Numbered from the stretch's first letter, positions 1 through 9,924 are shown. The stretch is 64,000 nucleotides of DNA from Oceanobacillus sp. FSL K6-2867 (GCF_037963145.1 NZ_CP150144.1:1-64000); one strand, 5' to 3'. Made by a program: numbers and translations. The notes: generated by a model from the letters alone, not told the origin.

Positions 1-150
1 ATCCGGGCGAGCGTAGGGCGGTGACTCCAGCAAGAACAGCACGTGTCTGAAGACTCGTAGGAAGTGATTTCCTTCCGTAGAGGTTGGAGGCCTTGCCCTA
101 AGATGCGCATCCGCCCGAAGCGATCCTGGACGGTCGGGCTTATTTATACC
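1..150 (+). repeat. Bacillaceae GC-rich intergenic repeat, first family
   Basis: This non-coding stretch is richer in G and C than its surroundings. It carries the string AACAGCACGTGTCTGAAGAC and, further on, AGGCCTTGCCC followed by a GCG..TCCGCC..GCG segment. I recognise this layout from a widespread intergenic repeat of Bacillus-like genomes. The element at 23215-23395 shows the same motif order on the opposite strand. The left edge may lie outside the window. No protein is encoded, and function is unknown. Confidence 0.5.
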
Positions 151-231
151 TCAGTAGTTAGTTCAAAGTTTATATTCGCTCTGAAATATGTGGAGAGTTG
201 ATTAACGGTATTAATTCATAAGGAAAAATAA

Positions 232-263
232 AAAATAAAAAAGAGGCTGAAAAAATCAGCCCC
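232..263 (-). terminator. Rho-independent terminator of the 124-residue membrane protein gene
   Basis: Read on the minus strand, GGCTGA and TCAGCC pair around a short T-rich loop and are followed by CTCTTTTTTATTTTT. It lies 11 bases past the stop codon of the gene at 274-648. Confidence 0.7.
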
Positions 264-273
264 ATACGTTTTG

Positions 274-648
274 TTAAAAGAATGGTAATATAAAAAGTGT
301 GATTAAAATGGATACTGCTCCAGCTGCTATCGCGATATTTCCTAGCGTATCCGCTCCACGGCTTCTAGATACAAAACCGAAAATGATACCAGCGATACCC
401 AGAACTACTGGCCACATGAAAAAGGATATTACAGAAAGTGCTATACCGATCCATCCGTAAACTGTTGTTGCACCTTCCATGCTACGGTCATCGGATTCAA
501 TTTCGTAGTCATCTGCAGTTAACTCAGCAGCAAATTCCTCATTTCTTAAACTATCTGATTCAATGCCGATAAAATCCTTTTCTTCGGTATGTTCTCCATG
601 ATTAGGAGCCGGTGTCGTTCTATCTGTACGTCTATTCATTTCATCCAT
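274..648 (-). CDS. Small membrane protein with acidic N-terminal tail (unknown function)
   Basis: This 124-residue protein has a charged, acidic N-terminal half (about residues 1-60) and two hydrophobic segments at roughly 64-93 and 102-123. The layout suggests a two-span membrane protein with a cytoplasmic tail. The glycine-rich stretch GIAGIIFGFVSRSRG resembles small DUF4190-like membrane proteins, but I cannot assign a family firmly. The start is supported by AGGAGGTC eight bases before the ATG. It is divergent from yqfT and followed by its own terminator, so it is probably monocistronic. No function is inferred. Confidence 0.7.
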   Translation of the reverse strand: MDEMNRRTDRTTPAPNHGEHTEEKDFIGIESDSLRNEEFAAELTADDYEIESDDRSMEGATTVYGWIGIALSVISFFMWPVVLGIAGIIFGFVSRSRGADTLGNIAIAAGAVSILITLFILPFF

Positions 649-892
649 ATCTTCAAGACCTCCTTATCCATTAATGAGGTGCAATTATAGTTTATGGAAA
701 GATCCATTTTATAAATGTGTTATTTATTGGCAGCTTAGGGCATCTGACCATAAGCCGACACTCCGCATACTATAAGGACTTATTAAGAATTCCTTTAAAG
801 AATTCGAGGTATTCTAAGAGGTGTATGATTTAAATTCACCAATTAAACACCTGGGCATAAAATAAGATGTAGATAATGAGGAGGATGAGTGT

Positions 893-1177
893 ATGTCAAT
901 TTTTATTAAGGAAATGATAAAAAACAAATTAAAAAATATTAAAACAGATGAGCTTTTACACTATAGTCAACAATATGGGTTCCGATTAACTGAAGCGCAA
1001 GCACAACAAATCGCATTATACTTACGCAATAATACGCTTGATCCATTTAATCGAAAAGCACGGCAACAAATGTTTAGTCATTTAGCAGCTATAACAGACG
1101 ACCAAACAGCCAGCAAAGCTGAGCAATTATTATATTCATTAGTTCAATCTTATGGATTAGAACATCTTTTTCAATAA
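893..1177 (+). CDS. yqfT: YqfT-like protein (DUF2624)
   Basis: This is a 94-residue soluble, helix-rich protein. The segment DELLHYSQQYGFRLTEAQAQ matches my memory of the YqfT/DUF2624 family, which sits next to nfo in B. subtilis. The start ATG is preceded by GAGGAGGATGAG. It is one of few plus-strand genes here and converges on nfo; a shared hairpin separates the two. Its function is not known. The family call rests on position and N-terminal similarity, not on a search. Confidence 0.7.
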   Translation: MSIFIKEMIKNKLKNIKTDELLHYSQQYGFRLTEAQAQQIALYLRNNTLDPFNRKARQQMFSHLAAITDDQTASKAEQLLYSLVQSYGLEHLFQ

Positions 1178-1217
1178 TAAAGAAGAGGAATAGCTGAGTA
1201 CTATTCCTCTTCTTTAT
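1177..1217. terminator. Bidirectional terminator between yqfT and nfo
   Basis: AAAGAAGAGGAATAG and CTATTCCTCTTCTTT form a near-perfect hairpin flanked by A/T runs on both sides. It can therefore end transcription from both converging genes. It touches the stop codon of nfo. Confidence 0.8.
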
Positions 1218-2110
1218 TATGAATTCATAATCTTTTCTTTTAAATCCTCTACAAATGAGCCATCGCGAATCATTTCGATTTCCAGCTTATATGGCGCCTT
1301 TTTGTCCTTTTTATCTGTTCCTACATATGGTGTTTCAAGAATTTTTGGCAACGCCGTTAATTGTGGATGGTGAACAACATAATGTAATGCTTTAAACCCA
1401 ATATGGCCGAACCCAATATTCTCATGCCGATCTTTATGGGCACCACGTTCATTTTTACTATCATTTACATGAACAACTTTAATTCGGTCTACCCCAATAA
1501 TTTTATCAAATTCATTTAAGACACCATCAAAGTCGTTTACAATATCATAGCCTGCATCATGAATATGACATGTATCCATACAGATGGATAAATTTTCATT
1601 ATGTGTGACACCATCAATTATTTTTGCTAATTCATCAAAGGTGCGTCCAACTTCGGATCCTTTTCCAGCCATAGTTTCTAATGCGATTTGGACTGAACTG
1701 TCCTTTTCAAGAACTTCATTTAGTCCTTCAATAATCTTTTTTATTCCTGTTTCTGATCCTTCACCTACATGTGCTCCGGGGTGAAGCACAATTTGATTTG
1801 CTCCGATAGCTGCGGTACGGTCAATTTCATTACGCAGGAAATTGACACCAAGTTCAAATGTAGCAGGCTTTATCGCATTCCCAATATTAATGATATACGG
1901 TGCGTGTACAACGATATCCGACATGCCATGCTGCTCCATATGCTCACGACCCGCCATAATATTTAATTCCTCAATTGGCTTTCTTCTCGTGTTTTGTGGT
2001 GCACCGGTATAAATCATAAAAGTATTTGCTCCATATGCTAGAGCTTCTTCACTCGAACCTAACAACATTTTTTTCCCGCTCATTGATACATGCGATCCAA
2101 TTTTCACCAC
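1217..2110 (-). CDS. nfo: Endonuclease IV (AP endonuclease)
   Basis: Endonuclease IV cleaves DNA at abasic sites and repairs oxidative and spore DNA damage. The protein has the full set of metal-ligand motifs of the family: [49 protein letters not shown] and the final ETPYVG. I start it at GTG 2110 because GGGAGAGG lies eight bases upstream; the in-frame GTG at 2119 overlaps that Shine-Dalgarno. This start gives 297 residues, the length I recall for the B. subtilis enzyme. It follows cshB by 30 bases in what looks like a trmK-yqfO-cshB-nfo operon ending at the shared terminator. Confidence 0.95.
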   Translation of the reverse strand: MVKIGSHVSMSGKKMLLGSSEEALAYGANTFMIYTGAPQNTRRKPIEELNIMAGREHMEQHGMSDIVVHAPYIINIGNAIKPATFELGVNFLRNEIDRTAAIGANQIVLHPGAHVGEGSETGIKKIIEGLNEVLEKDSSVQIALETMAGKGSEVGRTFDELAKIIDGVTHNENLSICMDTCHIHDAGYDIVNDFDGVLNEFDKIIGVDRIKVVHVNDSKNERGAHKDRHENIGFGHIGFKALHYVVHHPQLTALPKILETPYVGTDKKDKKAPYKLEIEMIRDGSFVEDLKEKIMNS

Positions 2111-2140
2111 TTGCTGCACCTCTCCCTATTCCTAAAAAGT

Positions 2141-3454
2141 CTATTTCTTATATTTAGTACGCTTTGATAATTTACGTTTAATGGACTCCTGCTGTTTTTT
2201 CATTTTTTTCTTATAGCCCGGTTTTACCTTTTTCGCTTTAGGAACTTGCTTCCACGCCTCTTTTTCAATATTTGTGGTTGTTTTAGTACGTAAGTGCCGT
2301 TCATTCCAAGACTTTGCTTCCTTCCATTCTCCATTTTTCACTTCGACATAGGAGAAGCTCAGCCCTTTTTGTTCAAGCTTTTCTACTAAAGGCAAATCTG
2401 CTTCATTATAGATGCTGATTGCTGTACCTTCCATTCCAGCTCTTGCTGTTCGGCCTACTCGATGAATGTAAAATTCTTCTTCCTTAGGTATTTGGGCGTT
2501 AATAACATGACTGACTCCTTTGATATCAATTCCTCTTGCAGCCAAATCTGTTGCAACGACATATTGATAGCGTAAATTTTGAATATCCTTCAACACCCGT
2601 TTACGTTCTCTGGGTGTTAGTCCGCCATGAATTAAACCGACGTCTAATCCTCTTTCCTGCAATGATTCAGCTAGTTCATTTGCTTGTTTTTTTCCATTTG
2701 TAAAAACAATTGCCAAATATGGCTGTATTGCTTCTGAGATTTCAAATATAATATCTGCCTCGCTGCGATGCTTACGAGCAATTAAACGATGTTCCATTGT
2801 TTCAGGAGAAAAATGCTCATCAATTTTAACGTACAACGGATTTTCCAAATATTTTTTGAAGAAATGCTGCAGACGTTGCGGAATCGTTGCTGAAAATACC
2901 ATTAATTGAATATCTTTTTGCGAGCGGATCAATAATTGATCTACGTCTTCAATGAAACCAAGGTCAAGCATTAAATCTGCTTCATCAATCACAAAAGAAG
3001 TCGCTGTGTAAATTGAAATTGCTTCATCTTTTACAAGGTCAAGAATTCTACCCGGTGTACCGACGATGATATGTGGAGGTGTTTTTAATTTCTCTGCCAT
3101 TTTCTGTTTATCAGTTCCACCTACTAATAGCTTCGCAACCCATGTGCCTTCTTTTTCTGCATAGTCAATAATTGTTTTGACCTCGTTGTAAATCTGTGTT
3201 GCCAGTTCTCGTGTAGGAGCTGTTATCACAAACTGAACTTCTCGTTTATTCGTAACTATGCGGTTAAAAAGCGGAAGTAAATAGGCATGTGTCTTCCCAG
3301 ACCCTGTGCGCGACTGACCAATTACGCTTTCTCCTTGCAGGATAGCAGGTATTACCTTGTTTTGTATTTCTGTAGGGTGCTTAAATCCCAGCTTATCAAT
3401 AGCACGTATTAGCGAAGGCTCGAAAGCGAAGGGCTCAAAGTTATTTGTTTTCAT
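2141..3454 (-). CDS. cshB: DEAD-box RNA helicase CshB
   Basis: This ATP-dependent RNA helicase (437 residues) is of the CshB type, linked to cold adaptation and RNA remodelling. It has the Q-motif region near residues 13-37, Walker A SRTGSGKT, PTRELA, DEAD (in VIDEADLMLD), SAT, and the C-terminal motifs DLAARGID and HRVGRTARAG. The tail after about residue 380 is very basic (lysine and arginine rich), as expected for RNA binding. It lies between yqfO (30 bases upstream) and nfo. In B. subtilis ispH and yqfQ lie between yqfO and cshB; here that slot is empty. Confidence 0.93.
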   Translation of the reverse strand: MKTNNFEPFAFEPSLIRAIDKLGFKHPTEIQNKVIPAILQGESVIGQSRTGSGKTHAYLLPLFNRIVTNKREVQFVITAPTRELATQIYNEVKTIIDYAEKEGTWVAKLLVGGTDKQKMAEKLKTPPHIIVGTPGRILDLVKDEAISIYTATSFVIDEADLMLDLGFIEDVDQLLIRSQKDIQLMVFSATIPQRLQHFFKKYLENPLYVKIDEHFSPETMEHRLIARKHRSEADIIFEISEAIQPYLAIVFTNGKKQANELAESLQERGLDVGLIHGGLTPRERKRVLKDIQNLRYQYVVATDLAARGIDIKGVSHVINAQIPKEEEFYIHRVGRTARAGMEGTAISIYNEADLPLVEKLEQKGLSFSYVEVKNGEWKEAKSWNERHLRTKTTTNIEKEAWKQVPKAKKVKPGYKKKMKKQQESIKRKLSKRTKYKK

Positions 3455-3484
3455 AGATGCAATACTCCTTTTGTCTTTTCTAAT

Positions 3485-4600
3485 TTACACAAACTGAAAA
3501 GGATCTGTATTCGATTCAGAGACAAGAATGTCTATATTTTCTTTATCCAATTGTTCCTTTAAATATGCTGCCGTAAATTGCTTCATTATTTTTTCAATAT
3601 AATGGCCAGCATCGATAACTGCAAGGCCCATAAGACAGGCTTCCTGCGCCATATGGAAAGTCATGTCTCCAGTAACATAAACATCTGCTCCTTTTTTCTT
3701 TGCGTGATGTATATACTTTTCACCACTACCGCCAAGAACAGCTACTTTTTGAACCTTTTTATTCAGATCACCAGTCACACGAAGTGCCGGGACATCAAGT
3801 GCTTTTTTCACACGTTCACAAAAGTTATTTAGGTCTGTTTTTTCCCTTAGGGTACCAATTTTTCCAATTCCAAAACGCTTTCCTTCATTTTGCAGCATAA
3901 AAATATCATATGCCACCTCTTCATACGGATGAGCAGCAATCATTGCGGTTATTACTTTATGCAAGATTGCACCCGGGACAATCGTTTCCATCTTCACTTC
4001 GTTTACGAATTCCAATTCATTTTTTGTCCCAATAAATGGCTGGCTGCCATCTAGCGGTTTAAAAGTCCCCTGTCCCCTGGACTGAAATGTACAATGGCTA
4101 TAATTACCAATATGTCCAGCACCATTTTCACCGAATGCTTCTCTAACTTCATCAATATGTGTTTCTGGCACATATACGACTACTTTGTACAGCTTTTCTC
4201 TGTCTGTCTCTACAATTATGTCATTTCCTTCGATTTCAAGTGTATCAGCTAACATATCGTTGACACCACCAGCAGCAATATCCAAATTGGTATGTGCAGC
4301 ATAAACAGATATATTATTTTCTAGCAATTTCCGAATAACTCTTCCCTGCGGTGTGTCTATATTAACTTGTTTTATGGATTTAAACAAGAATGGATGATGT
4401 GCAATAATCAAATTGGCGCCTTTTTCAATTGCTTCGTCGACAACATTTTCCATTACGTCGAGTGTAATAAGAATTTTGGTTACAGGATTATGATAGGAAC
4501 CAATTTGTAATCCAACGTTATCCCATTCATAGGCTAATTGCTTTGGGGCCCATTGTTCTATAAGCTGAAAAATTTCTGAATTTGTCACGTTATTTTTCAT
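3485..4600 (-). CDS. yqfO: YqfO, Nif3-like dinuclear metal protein
   Basis: This 371-residue member of the NIF3/DUF34 family binds a two-metal centre; the physiological reaction is not settled. Conserved pieces are AHHPFLF and THTNLD-like AAHTNLDIAAGGVND near the N terminus, and GDMTFHMAQEACLMG with DAGHYIEK near the C terminus, which supply the metal ligands. The middle part (about 130-240, including GAGHIGNYSHC) is the PII/CutA-like insert typical of long Bacillus-type NIF3 proteins. The start codon overlaps the end of trmK by four bases (ATGA), showing translational coupling. The usual 'GTP cyclohydrolase' label for this family is doubtful. Confidence 0.92.
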   Translation of the reverse strand: MKNNVTNSEIFQLIEQWAPKQLAYEWDNVGLQIGSYHNPVTKILITLDVMENVVDEAIEKGANLIIAHHPFLFKSIKQVNIDTPQGRVIRKLLENNISVYAAHTNLDIAAGGVNDMLADTLEIEGNDIIVETDREKLYKVVVYVPETHIDEVREAFGENGAGHIGNYSHCTFQSRGQGTFKPLDGSQPFIGTKNELEFVNEVKMETIVPGAILHKVITAMIAAHPYEEVAYDIFMLQNEGKRFGIGKIGTLREKTDLNNFCERVKKALDVPALRVTGDLNKKVQKVAVLGGSGEKYIHHAKKKGADVYVTGDMTFHMAQEACLMGLAVIDAGHYIEKIMKQFTAAYLKEQLDKENIDILVSESNTDPFQFV

Positions 4601-5319
4601 CCGGTAATTTCCTCCTTAATCCATAATAATTCTCTCTCAAATCGCTCAATTTTCTCGTGGTCGACATTGCTGGCTTCTTTCATTTGACCAACAATCCTAG
4701 CTAGCTTCTTATATTCCGAGCGCCATTTTTCGTAAAATATATCTGTTTTATTCCGCAACAGTATAGGCCCAAACAGCAATTGTTTTTCTAATTGACTTTC
4801 AGTATAAGGATTTATAAGTTCTTGATTTCCTTCATGATCTGCAACAATTATTTCATAGCGATGTCCGTTTTCTTCCAAAATTGTTTCATCTGTCACAGTA
4901 AACCCTTCCCTTAAAAGCCATCTGCGAACATTACGTTCATCCACATTAGGCTGGGCAATAATTCGCTCAACATTTGATAATTTTGATTTTCCTTCCTCTA
5001 AAATGGTTCTGATTAAGGAACCTCCCATCCCTGCTATTACAACCTGATTGATATCTGTATCGCCATTCAGCACCTCTAACCCATTGCCAAGTCTTACATC
5101 AATGCGGTTGGAAAGTTGGTAGGCATCTACTGTTGATTTTGCACTATTAAATGGGCCTATATTGACTTCGCCTGCTACAGCTTTTGCTTTTTGATCACGT
5201 AAGCATACATAGCACGGCAAATAAGCATGGTCGGAACCAATATCAGCAAAATAAGCTCCTTCAGGAAGAAATGAGGAAACTTTCTTTAAACGTTCTGATA
5301 GTTTTAATGTATTTATCAT
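4597..5319 (-). CDS. trmK: tRNA (adenine-N1)-methyltransferase TrmK (A22)
   Basis: This 240-residue SAM-dependent enzyme methylates N1 of adenine 22 in certain tRNAs. FADIGSDHAYLP is the SAM-binding motif I, and VVIAGMGGSLI follows as the motif shared by TrmK (YqfN) proteins. A charged coiled C-terminal region (after about residue 180) completes the family layout. It is the first gene of the trmK-yqfO-cshB-nfo run and overlaps yqfO by four bases. It is separated from cccA upstream by a terminator, so a promoter probably lies in 5320-5403. Confidence 0.93.
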   Translation of the reverse strand: MINTLKLSERLKKVSSFLPEGAYFADIGSDHAYLPCYVCLRDQKAKAVAGEVNIGPFNSAKSTVDAYQLSNRIDVRLGNGLEVLNGDTDINQVVIAGMGGSLIRTILEEGKSKLSNVERIIAQPNVDERNVRRWLLREGFTVTDETILEENGHRYEIIVADHEGNQELINPYTESQLEKQLLFGPILLRNKTDIFYEKWRSEYKKLARIVGQMKEASNVDHEKIERFERELLWIKEEITG

Positions 5320-5403
5320 CGTATTCTCCTTTTAGAGGATGTTTAAACACCTCTAGAATTTGAATCTACCTAGAGTGATATTTCTAAAAGCAAATTCCTA
5401 TGT

Positions 5404-5438
5404 AAAAAAGAAAAGCTTTCTGTTTTAGCAGAAAGCTT
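5404..5438 (-). terminator. Terminator downstream of cccA
   Basis: On the minus strand AAGCTTTCTG and CAGAAAGCTT form a 10-base perfect stem, followed by TTCTTTTTT. It separates cccA from trmK. Confidence 0.85.
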
Positions 5439-5459
5439 AGACTTCATCTTACTCATTCA

Positions 5460-5843
5460 TTATTTTTGTTCACTAAGCCATTCAGAAAGGGCAGTTAGCT
5501 CTTCACCAGCAACTTGGGATTGCGCTGGCATTGAACCGGTACCATTTTGAATGATATCTGCAATCTCATCAGCAGAGTGAGTGGATCCCACAGTTGTTAA
5601 AGCAGGTCCCATTCCACCGGATAAGTCCCCACCATGACAAGCCGCGCAGTTTGCCTGAAAAACTGCCTCAGGGTCTCCGCCTGTTGTTTCCCCTTCTTGT
5701 GATTCTTCTGTTTGTTCAGATCCGCCCTCTTCAGCAACTTGAATGTCTGCACGCTGATTCAAGCCGACAAATGAAATAATTACTACTGTTAGTACCCCTA
5801 AAATTGCAATAATTGCATACGGTACAACTGGGTTTCTTCTCAT
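5460..5843 (-). CDS. cccA: Membrane-anchored cytochrome c550
   Basis: This 127-residue class I cytochrome c carries electrons on the outer face of the membrane. The N-terminal hydrophobic segment (about residues 8-28) is uncleaved-anchor-like. A Glu/Gly-rich linker follows, then the heme motif CAACH near residue 67 and the likely axial methionine in GTGSMPAQ near residue 105. Gene position next to sigA matches cccA of B. subtilis. It is monocistronic by appearance, with a strong terminator downstream. The Shine-Dalgarno AAGGAGGA is well placed upstream of the ATG. Confidence 0.93.
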   Translation of the reverse strand: MRRNPVVPYAIIAILGVLTVVIISFVGLNQRADIQVAEEGGSEQTEESQEGETTGGDPEAVFQANCAACHGGDLSGGMGPALTTVGSTHSADEIADIIQNGTGSMPAQSQVAGEELTALSEWLSEQK

Positions 5844-5930
5844 TTGTAGTTCCTCCTTATGTACTCCCCAATATATTTATACATACATTATATAGTTTAC
5901 TCGAAAATTGGTTATTTTTAAAGGAATAAG

Positions 5931-6482
5931 TTATAAATTTGTAAAACCAGCATACAGCAATGTAAACACCATCGCTAAAATACTAATAACCTGCAGGAAT
6001 TTAATCTTTCGCTTCTTACTTACTAAAAGCCAATATATAAAATTACCCATTAAAACTAAAATTTGCAATAAATTGCTTTCCAAGATAAGTTTCGAAATAA
6101 ATGTAGTAAATAGCAGCAGTACTAGTAACCCTGAAATGAGAGGTACATATAAATAAGGATAACCTCTTTTACGAAAATAATTCGCAATCTAAATTAAGTA
6201 ACTGAAAAATAACAGTAAAATAACGAGTTGCAAAAAGGAATCAAATTCAGTAAAATATAAAACAAGAAGTGAAAACGGTACCATGAGCAATGCTAATAAT
6301 AAATGAATTACATTTATTATCGTCCATTGTCTTGTTTTGACTTTGTTATCCACTTCTTCCGAGTGCGCTTCTCCATTTGTGTAAAGTGCAAGGAGATAGT
6401 CACAATAGGTTTCGGGGAGCAAGCGGTGCTCTTTCCAATACCTAATTTCTTTTACAATAATAGCGATTCGTTCCGACGCCAA
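5931..6482 (-). pseudogene. Membrane protein gene interrupted by an in-frame amber codon
   Basis: The reading frame starts at TTG 6482 (AGAGGTG lies just upstream) and runs 97 codons to TAG at 6189-6191. It then continues in the same frame for 85 more sense codons to TAA at 5931-5933, without any indel. The first part has a soluble head (EIRYWKEHRLLPETYCDYLL) and two hydrophobic spans. The continuation has a basic turn (YFRKRGYP) and three more hydrophobic spans ending in FLQVISILAMVFTLLYAGF. It therefore reads as one multi-span membrane protein of about 183 residues with a nonsense codon at position 98, plausibly from a TGG tryptophan. I do not know the family. A natural 97-residue protein or a sequencing error are the alternatives. 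Confidence 0.65.
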
Positions 6483-6525
6483 TAAATATCACCTCTATAG
6501 AGGGTGGATAATCTGGGGAAGCCAG

Positions 6526-6562
6526 GATAGTCATTATTCACACTCATTGTGAACAATGACCA
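6526..6562 (-). terminator. Hairpin downstream of sigA
   Basis: On the minus strand GTCATTGTTCACA pairs with TGTGAATAATGAC with one mismatch around a five-base loop, seven bases past the sigA stop codon. No clear T-run follows, so it may protect the 3' end or terminate weakly. Confidence 0.45.
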
Positions 6563-6568
6563 TACCTA

Positions 6569-7684
6569 TCAATCCAAAAAGTCTTTTAATCGCTTGCTGC
6601 GACTTGGATGCCTTAATTTTCTAAGTGCCTTTGCTTCGATTTGGCGGATACGTTCTCTCGTTACGCCAAAAACTTTACCAACTTCTTCAAGTGTTCTTGT
6701 ACGTCCGTCGTCCAGACCGAAACGAAGACGCAATACATTTTCTTCTCTATCAGTTAATGTATCCAGCACGTCTTCAAGCTGTTCTTTCAATAACTCATAT
6801 GCAGCATGGTCTGATGGAGAAACAGCTTCCTGGTCCTCAATAAAATCACCTAAGTGAGAGTCATCCTCTTCCCCAATAGGAGTCTCAAGTGAAACAGGCT
6901 CTTGCGCGATTTTTAAAATGTCACGAACCTTATCCGGGCTGAGTTCCATTTCTTCACCAATTTCTTCTGGTGTAGGCTCACGACCTAGGTCCTGCAATAA
7001 TGATCGCTGAACGCGAATTAGTTTATTGATCGTTTCAACCATATGAACAGGAATACGAATTGTTCTGGCTTGGTCAGCGATAGCCCGTGTAATCGCTTGT
7101 CTTATCCACCAAGTTGCATAGGTACTAAATTTGAACCCTTTACGGTAGTCAAATTTCTCAACGGCCTTAATAAGACCCATGTTGCCTTCCTGGATTAAAT
7201 CAAGGAAGAGCATACCGCGGCCAACATAGCGCTTTGCAATACTAACAACCAGACGTAAATTCGCTTCTGCCAAGCGGCGTTTTGCTTCTTCATCGCCTTC
7301 TTCAATTCTTGATGCGAGTTCAATTTCTTCTGCTGCTGATAATAGGTTGACTCTTCCGATTTCCTTTAAATACATACGAACAGGGTCATTTATTTTAATC
7401 CCTAAAGGAACACTTAAATCGTTTAAATTAAATTCCTCTTCTTTCGCGATTTCCTGCATATTCGGGTCTTCATCAGATTCGCCAATTACTTCTACACCTT
7501 GTTCTTCCAGGTGCTCATAAAATTCATCCATTTGATCGGATTCAATATCAAAGTTGGATAAACGGTCTGCCACCTCTTCATAGGCTAACGTACCGCGTTT
7601 TTTACCCATTTCAACAAGCTTTTCCTTTGCTTGCTCAAGCGTCATTTCAGTTTCCTTTGTTTGCGAAGGCTTCTTGTCGGTCAT
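6569..7684 (-). CDS. sigA: Primary sigma factor SigA (RpoD)
   Basis: This housekeeping sigma-70 factor (371 residues) directs RNA polymerase to vegetative promoters. Region 1.1 lies in the first 80 residues. Region 1.2 begins at [11 protein letters not shown], and region 2 spans [25 protein letters not shown] and [14 protein letters not shown]. Region 4 ends with the helix-turn-helix [20 protein letters not shown]. The protein has the expected length for Bacillus SigA. It follows dnaG by 31 bases, giving the classic macromolecular-synthesis operon without rpsU in front. GGAGGGGGACTC upstream of the ATG supports the start. Confidence 0.98.
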   Translation of the reverse strand: MTDKKPSQTKETEMTLEQAKEKLVEMGKKRGTLAYEEVADRLSNFDIESDQMDEFYEHLEEQGVEVIGESDEDPNMQEIAKEEEFNLNDLSVPLGIKINDPVRMYLKEIGRVNLLSAAEEIELASRIEEGDEEAKRRLAEANLRLVVSIAKRYVGRGMLFLDLIQEGNMGLIKAVEKFDYRKGFKFSTYATWWIRQAITRAIADQARTIRIPVHMVETINKLIRVQRSLLQDLGREPTPEEIGEEMELSPDKVRDILKIAQEPVSLETPIGEEDDSHLGDFIEDQEAVSPSDHAAYELLKEQLEDVLDTLTDREENVLRLRFGLDDGRTRTLEEVGKVFGVTRERIRQIEAKALRKLRHPSRSKRLKDFLD

Positions 7685-7715
7685 GAGTCCCCCTCCTTCT
7701 AGACTAATTAGATAA

Positions 7716-9530
7716 TTAATTTGTATTTTTCAATTGTTTTTGAAGCTCAATAATTTGCATCGCTATTTGAGCTGCTTTTAAGGGATCATTCTGTTGCACA
7801 GCAACCTTTTGCTGCTCTTTCAGTGATTTGATATTGACAGAATCATTTGATTGATTTTGTATGATTCGCACATAATCATTAATTTCCCTGTCACTAATTT
7901 CTTCCCTTATAGGAGTCAGCGCAATCTCTGTTACAACCTGTTTCAATCGGTCATCATGCAGCTTCTCAATAAATAAGCTGATATCAGGCGGATGGCCCTC
8001 TTCATAAAATGCATATAAATAGGTCGCAATAATTTTATAATCATCAACATTAAATCTTGCACCTAATTCATGTTGCACCCTCTCTGTAATATGAGAATTC
8101 TGCAACATATATGCTATTAATTTTTTTTCTGCGTTATAAAACGCAGGCAGAAGCTTATTACTACGTTGCTTGATTACTGTGTTATTAGTATATCTGTTCT
8201 TTCTCTGGTTATCCTCAAGCTTTACTTGTTTTTGCCTATAGCCATGCATTTCGGCAGATAAAGTTTCAATAGAAATCTGATGTGCTTCGCTCAATTCTTT
8301 TAAATAATATTCCCTTTCAATAGGGCTCTCAATCATGGCAAGCTCTTTCAATACATTTTCTATATAGGATATGCGGTCACCCTCCAAATTTAGATTATAA
8401 TCTTTTTGAAGGTAGCGCATATAGAAACTCATATAGGTATCACTTGCTTTTATGATTTGATTCACAAAAGCCTCTGATCCATGCTTTCTTATAAAACTGT
8501 CAGGATCCATGTCTTCATCAAGGTTTGCTACTTTTATTGCACAGCCGATACTTCGTAATAAATTCGCTGCCTTATAAGTTGCTGCCAGCCCAGCTTTGTC
8601 CCCATCGTAGCAAATAATAACCGTATCAACATAACGATTTAAAAGCTTTGCCTGAGGTTCAGTCAGCGATGTGCCGAGTGTTGCGACCACATTTTTCACT
8701 CCAGCCTGATATGCTGAAATGACATCCATATACCCTTCGAATAAAACAACTTCATTTTGCTTTCGAATATGTTTTTTGGCTAGGTCGAAATTATATAGTA
8801 GCTTTCCCTTTTGGAAGAGCTCACTCTCCGGGCTGTTTAAATATTTTGGCTGTTCATCTGTTATTGAACGCCCCCCGAAGGCTACTGTTTTTCCAATATG
8901 GTTTCGTATTGGAAAAATCACTCTTCCTCTAAATCGGTCCGTAACCCGATTGTTATCGAGCTCGGAAACAATTCCAGCTTTTATTAATAATTGCTGCTGG
9001 AATCCCTTCTTAGCAAGAAACTCTGCAATGAAGTCTTGAGCGTTAGGTGCAAAGCCTAAATGAAAAGCTTCAATCGTCTCGTCATCCATTCCTCTTTCTT
9101 TTAAGTAGTGGTATCCTTCTTTTCCATCCTTTGTAAATCGCAAAAGATGATGATACAGCTTTCGCAGCCAGTCATATGCTGATAATACATTCTGGCTTTC
9201 CAAAGACATAGATGACTCTTTATTCATACCACTTTCCGGCAGTGAAATCTCGCTTCTGTCAGCGAGAAACTTTAATGCTTCGTAGAATGAAAAACTTTCG
9301 ATTTCCATCATGAACGTTATAGCATTTCCACCCTTGCCACAGCCAAAACAATGGAAAATCTGTTTCTCTTGAGTTACTGTAAAGGACGGCGTTTTCTCAC
9401 CATGGAATGGACATAAACCGACGTAGTTTCTGCCTTGCTTCTTTAATTGTACATATTCGCCAACAACATCTAAAATGTCATTGGACTTTCTAATCTCTTC
9501 AATTACCTCTTCTGGTATTTGATTGGCCAT
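7716..9530 (-). CDS. dnaG: DNA primase DnaG
   Basis: DNA primase makes RNA primers for replication. In its 604 residues the CHC2 zinc finger ([11 protein letters not shown] and HCFGCGKGG, about 40-65) comes first. The TOPRIM catalytic core follows, with [13 protein letters not shown] near 260 and ICYDGDKAG near 310. A helicase-binding C-terminal domain, which contacts DnaB-type helicase, comes last. It is first in the dnaG-sigA operon. The B. subtilis neighbour yqxD is absent; instead about 450 bases of non-coding DNA separate dnaG from ppsR. Confidence 0.97.
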   Translation of the reverse strand: MANQIPEEVIEEIRKSNDILDVVGEYVQLKKQGRNYVGLCPFHGEKTPSFTVTQEKQIFHCFGCGKGGNAITFMMEIESFSFYEALKFLADRSEISLPESGMNKESSMSLESQNVLSAYDWLRKLYHHLLRFTKDGKEGYHYLKERGMDDETIEAFHLGFAPNAQDFIAEFLAKKGFQQQLLIKAGIVSELDNNRVTDRFRGRVIFPIRNHIGKTVAFGGRSITDEQPKYLNSPESELFQKGKLLYNFDLAKKHIRKQNEVVLFEGYMDVISAYQAGVKNVVATLGTSLTEPQAKLLNRYVDTVIICYDGDKAGLAATYKAANLLRSIGCAIKVANLDEDMDPDSFIRKHGSEAFVNQIIKASDTYMSFYMRYLQKDYNLNLEGDRISYIENVLKELAMIESPIEREYYLKELSEAHQISIETLSAEMHGYRQKQVKLEDNQRKNRYTNNTVIKQRSNKLLPAFYNAEKKLIAYMLQNSHITERVQHELGARFNVDDYKIIATYLYAFYEEGHPPDISLFIEKLHDDRLKQVVTEIALTPIREEISDREINDYVRIIQNQSNDSVNIKSLKEQQKVAVQQNDPLKAAQIAMQIIELQKQLKNTN

Positions 9531-9554
9531 ATTTAACCACCATACTATACTAAT

Positions 9555-9580
9555 ATTCGCGACGGACTAAAAAAATCCTT
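9555..9580 (-). promoter_or_regulatory. Possible sigma-H-type promoter for dnaG-sigA
   Basis: On the minus strand AAGGATTTT is followed about 14 bases later by CGAAT, resembling the sigma-H consensus (AGGAWWT ... RNNGAAT). The site is 25-50 bases before the dnaG start. A sigma-H promoter is known to feed sigA in B. subtilis, so the idea is reasonable, but the R position and spacing are imperfect. Confidence 0.3.
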
Positions 9581-9924
9581 CATGTTTCGACATTTTTTTC
9601 TTAAAAACCGAAAAAAATTACCCTCTGTTACGATCGGTAAGTCTAAGAAGGTGATTTCCATCTACTACATATTTAATTACTATTGTACCTCCTGCAGCTA
9701 AAATATAAACTAATGAATAACAAACTATAGAGATTTTAACGATAGTTAAGCTATCTTTAATAATGTAATTCTACATATTCACCTTGAAATCCTTCTTATT
9801 GATGAATGTTTTATTTTTCAGAATAACAGCAAACGATAGCTTTTTCACGTATATGTTTACACAAAGATTTATTATAATACATTTTTTAAAAGATATCTAT
9901 TAAAATGAACTATTTCCGTTAGAA
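9581..9924. other. Non-coding gap between ppsR and dnaG
   Basis: An AT-rich stretch of about 340 bases in which I see no convincing reading frame on either strand. It probably holds vegetative promoter sequences for dnaG-sigA. In B. subtilis yqxD occupies this place. Confidence 0.5.

Noticed and set aside
5908..6156. 82-codon plus-strand open frame near cccA
   Set aside because: It is antisense to the continuation of the amber-interrupted membrane protein, which has the better coding pattern.
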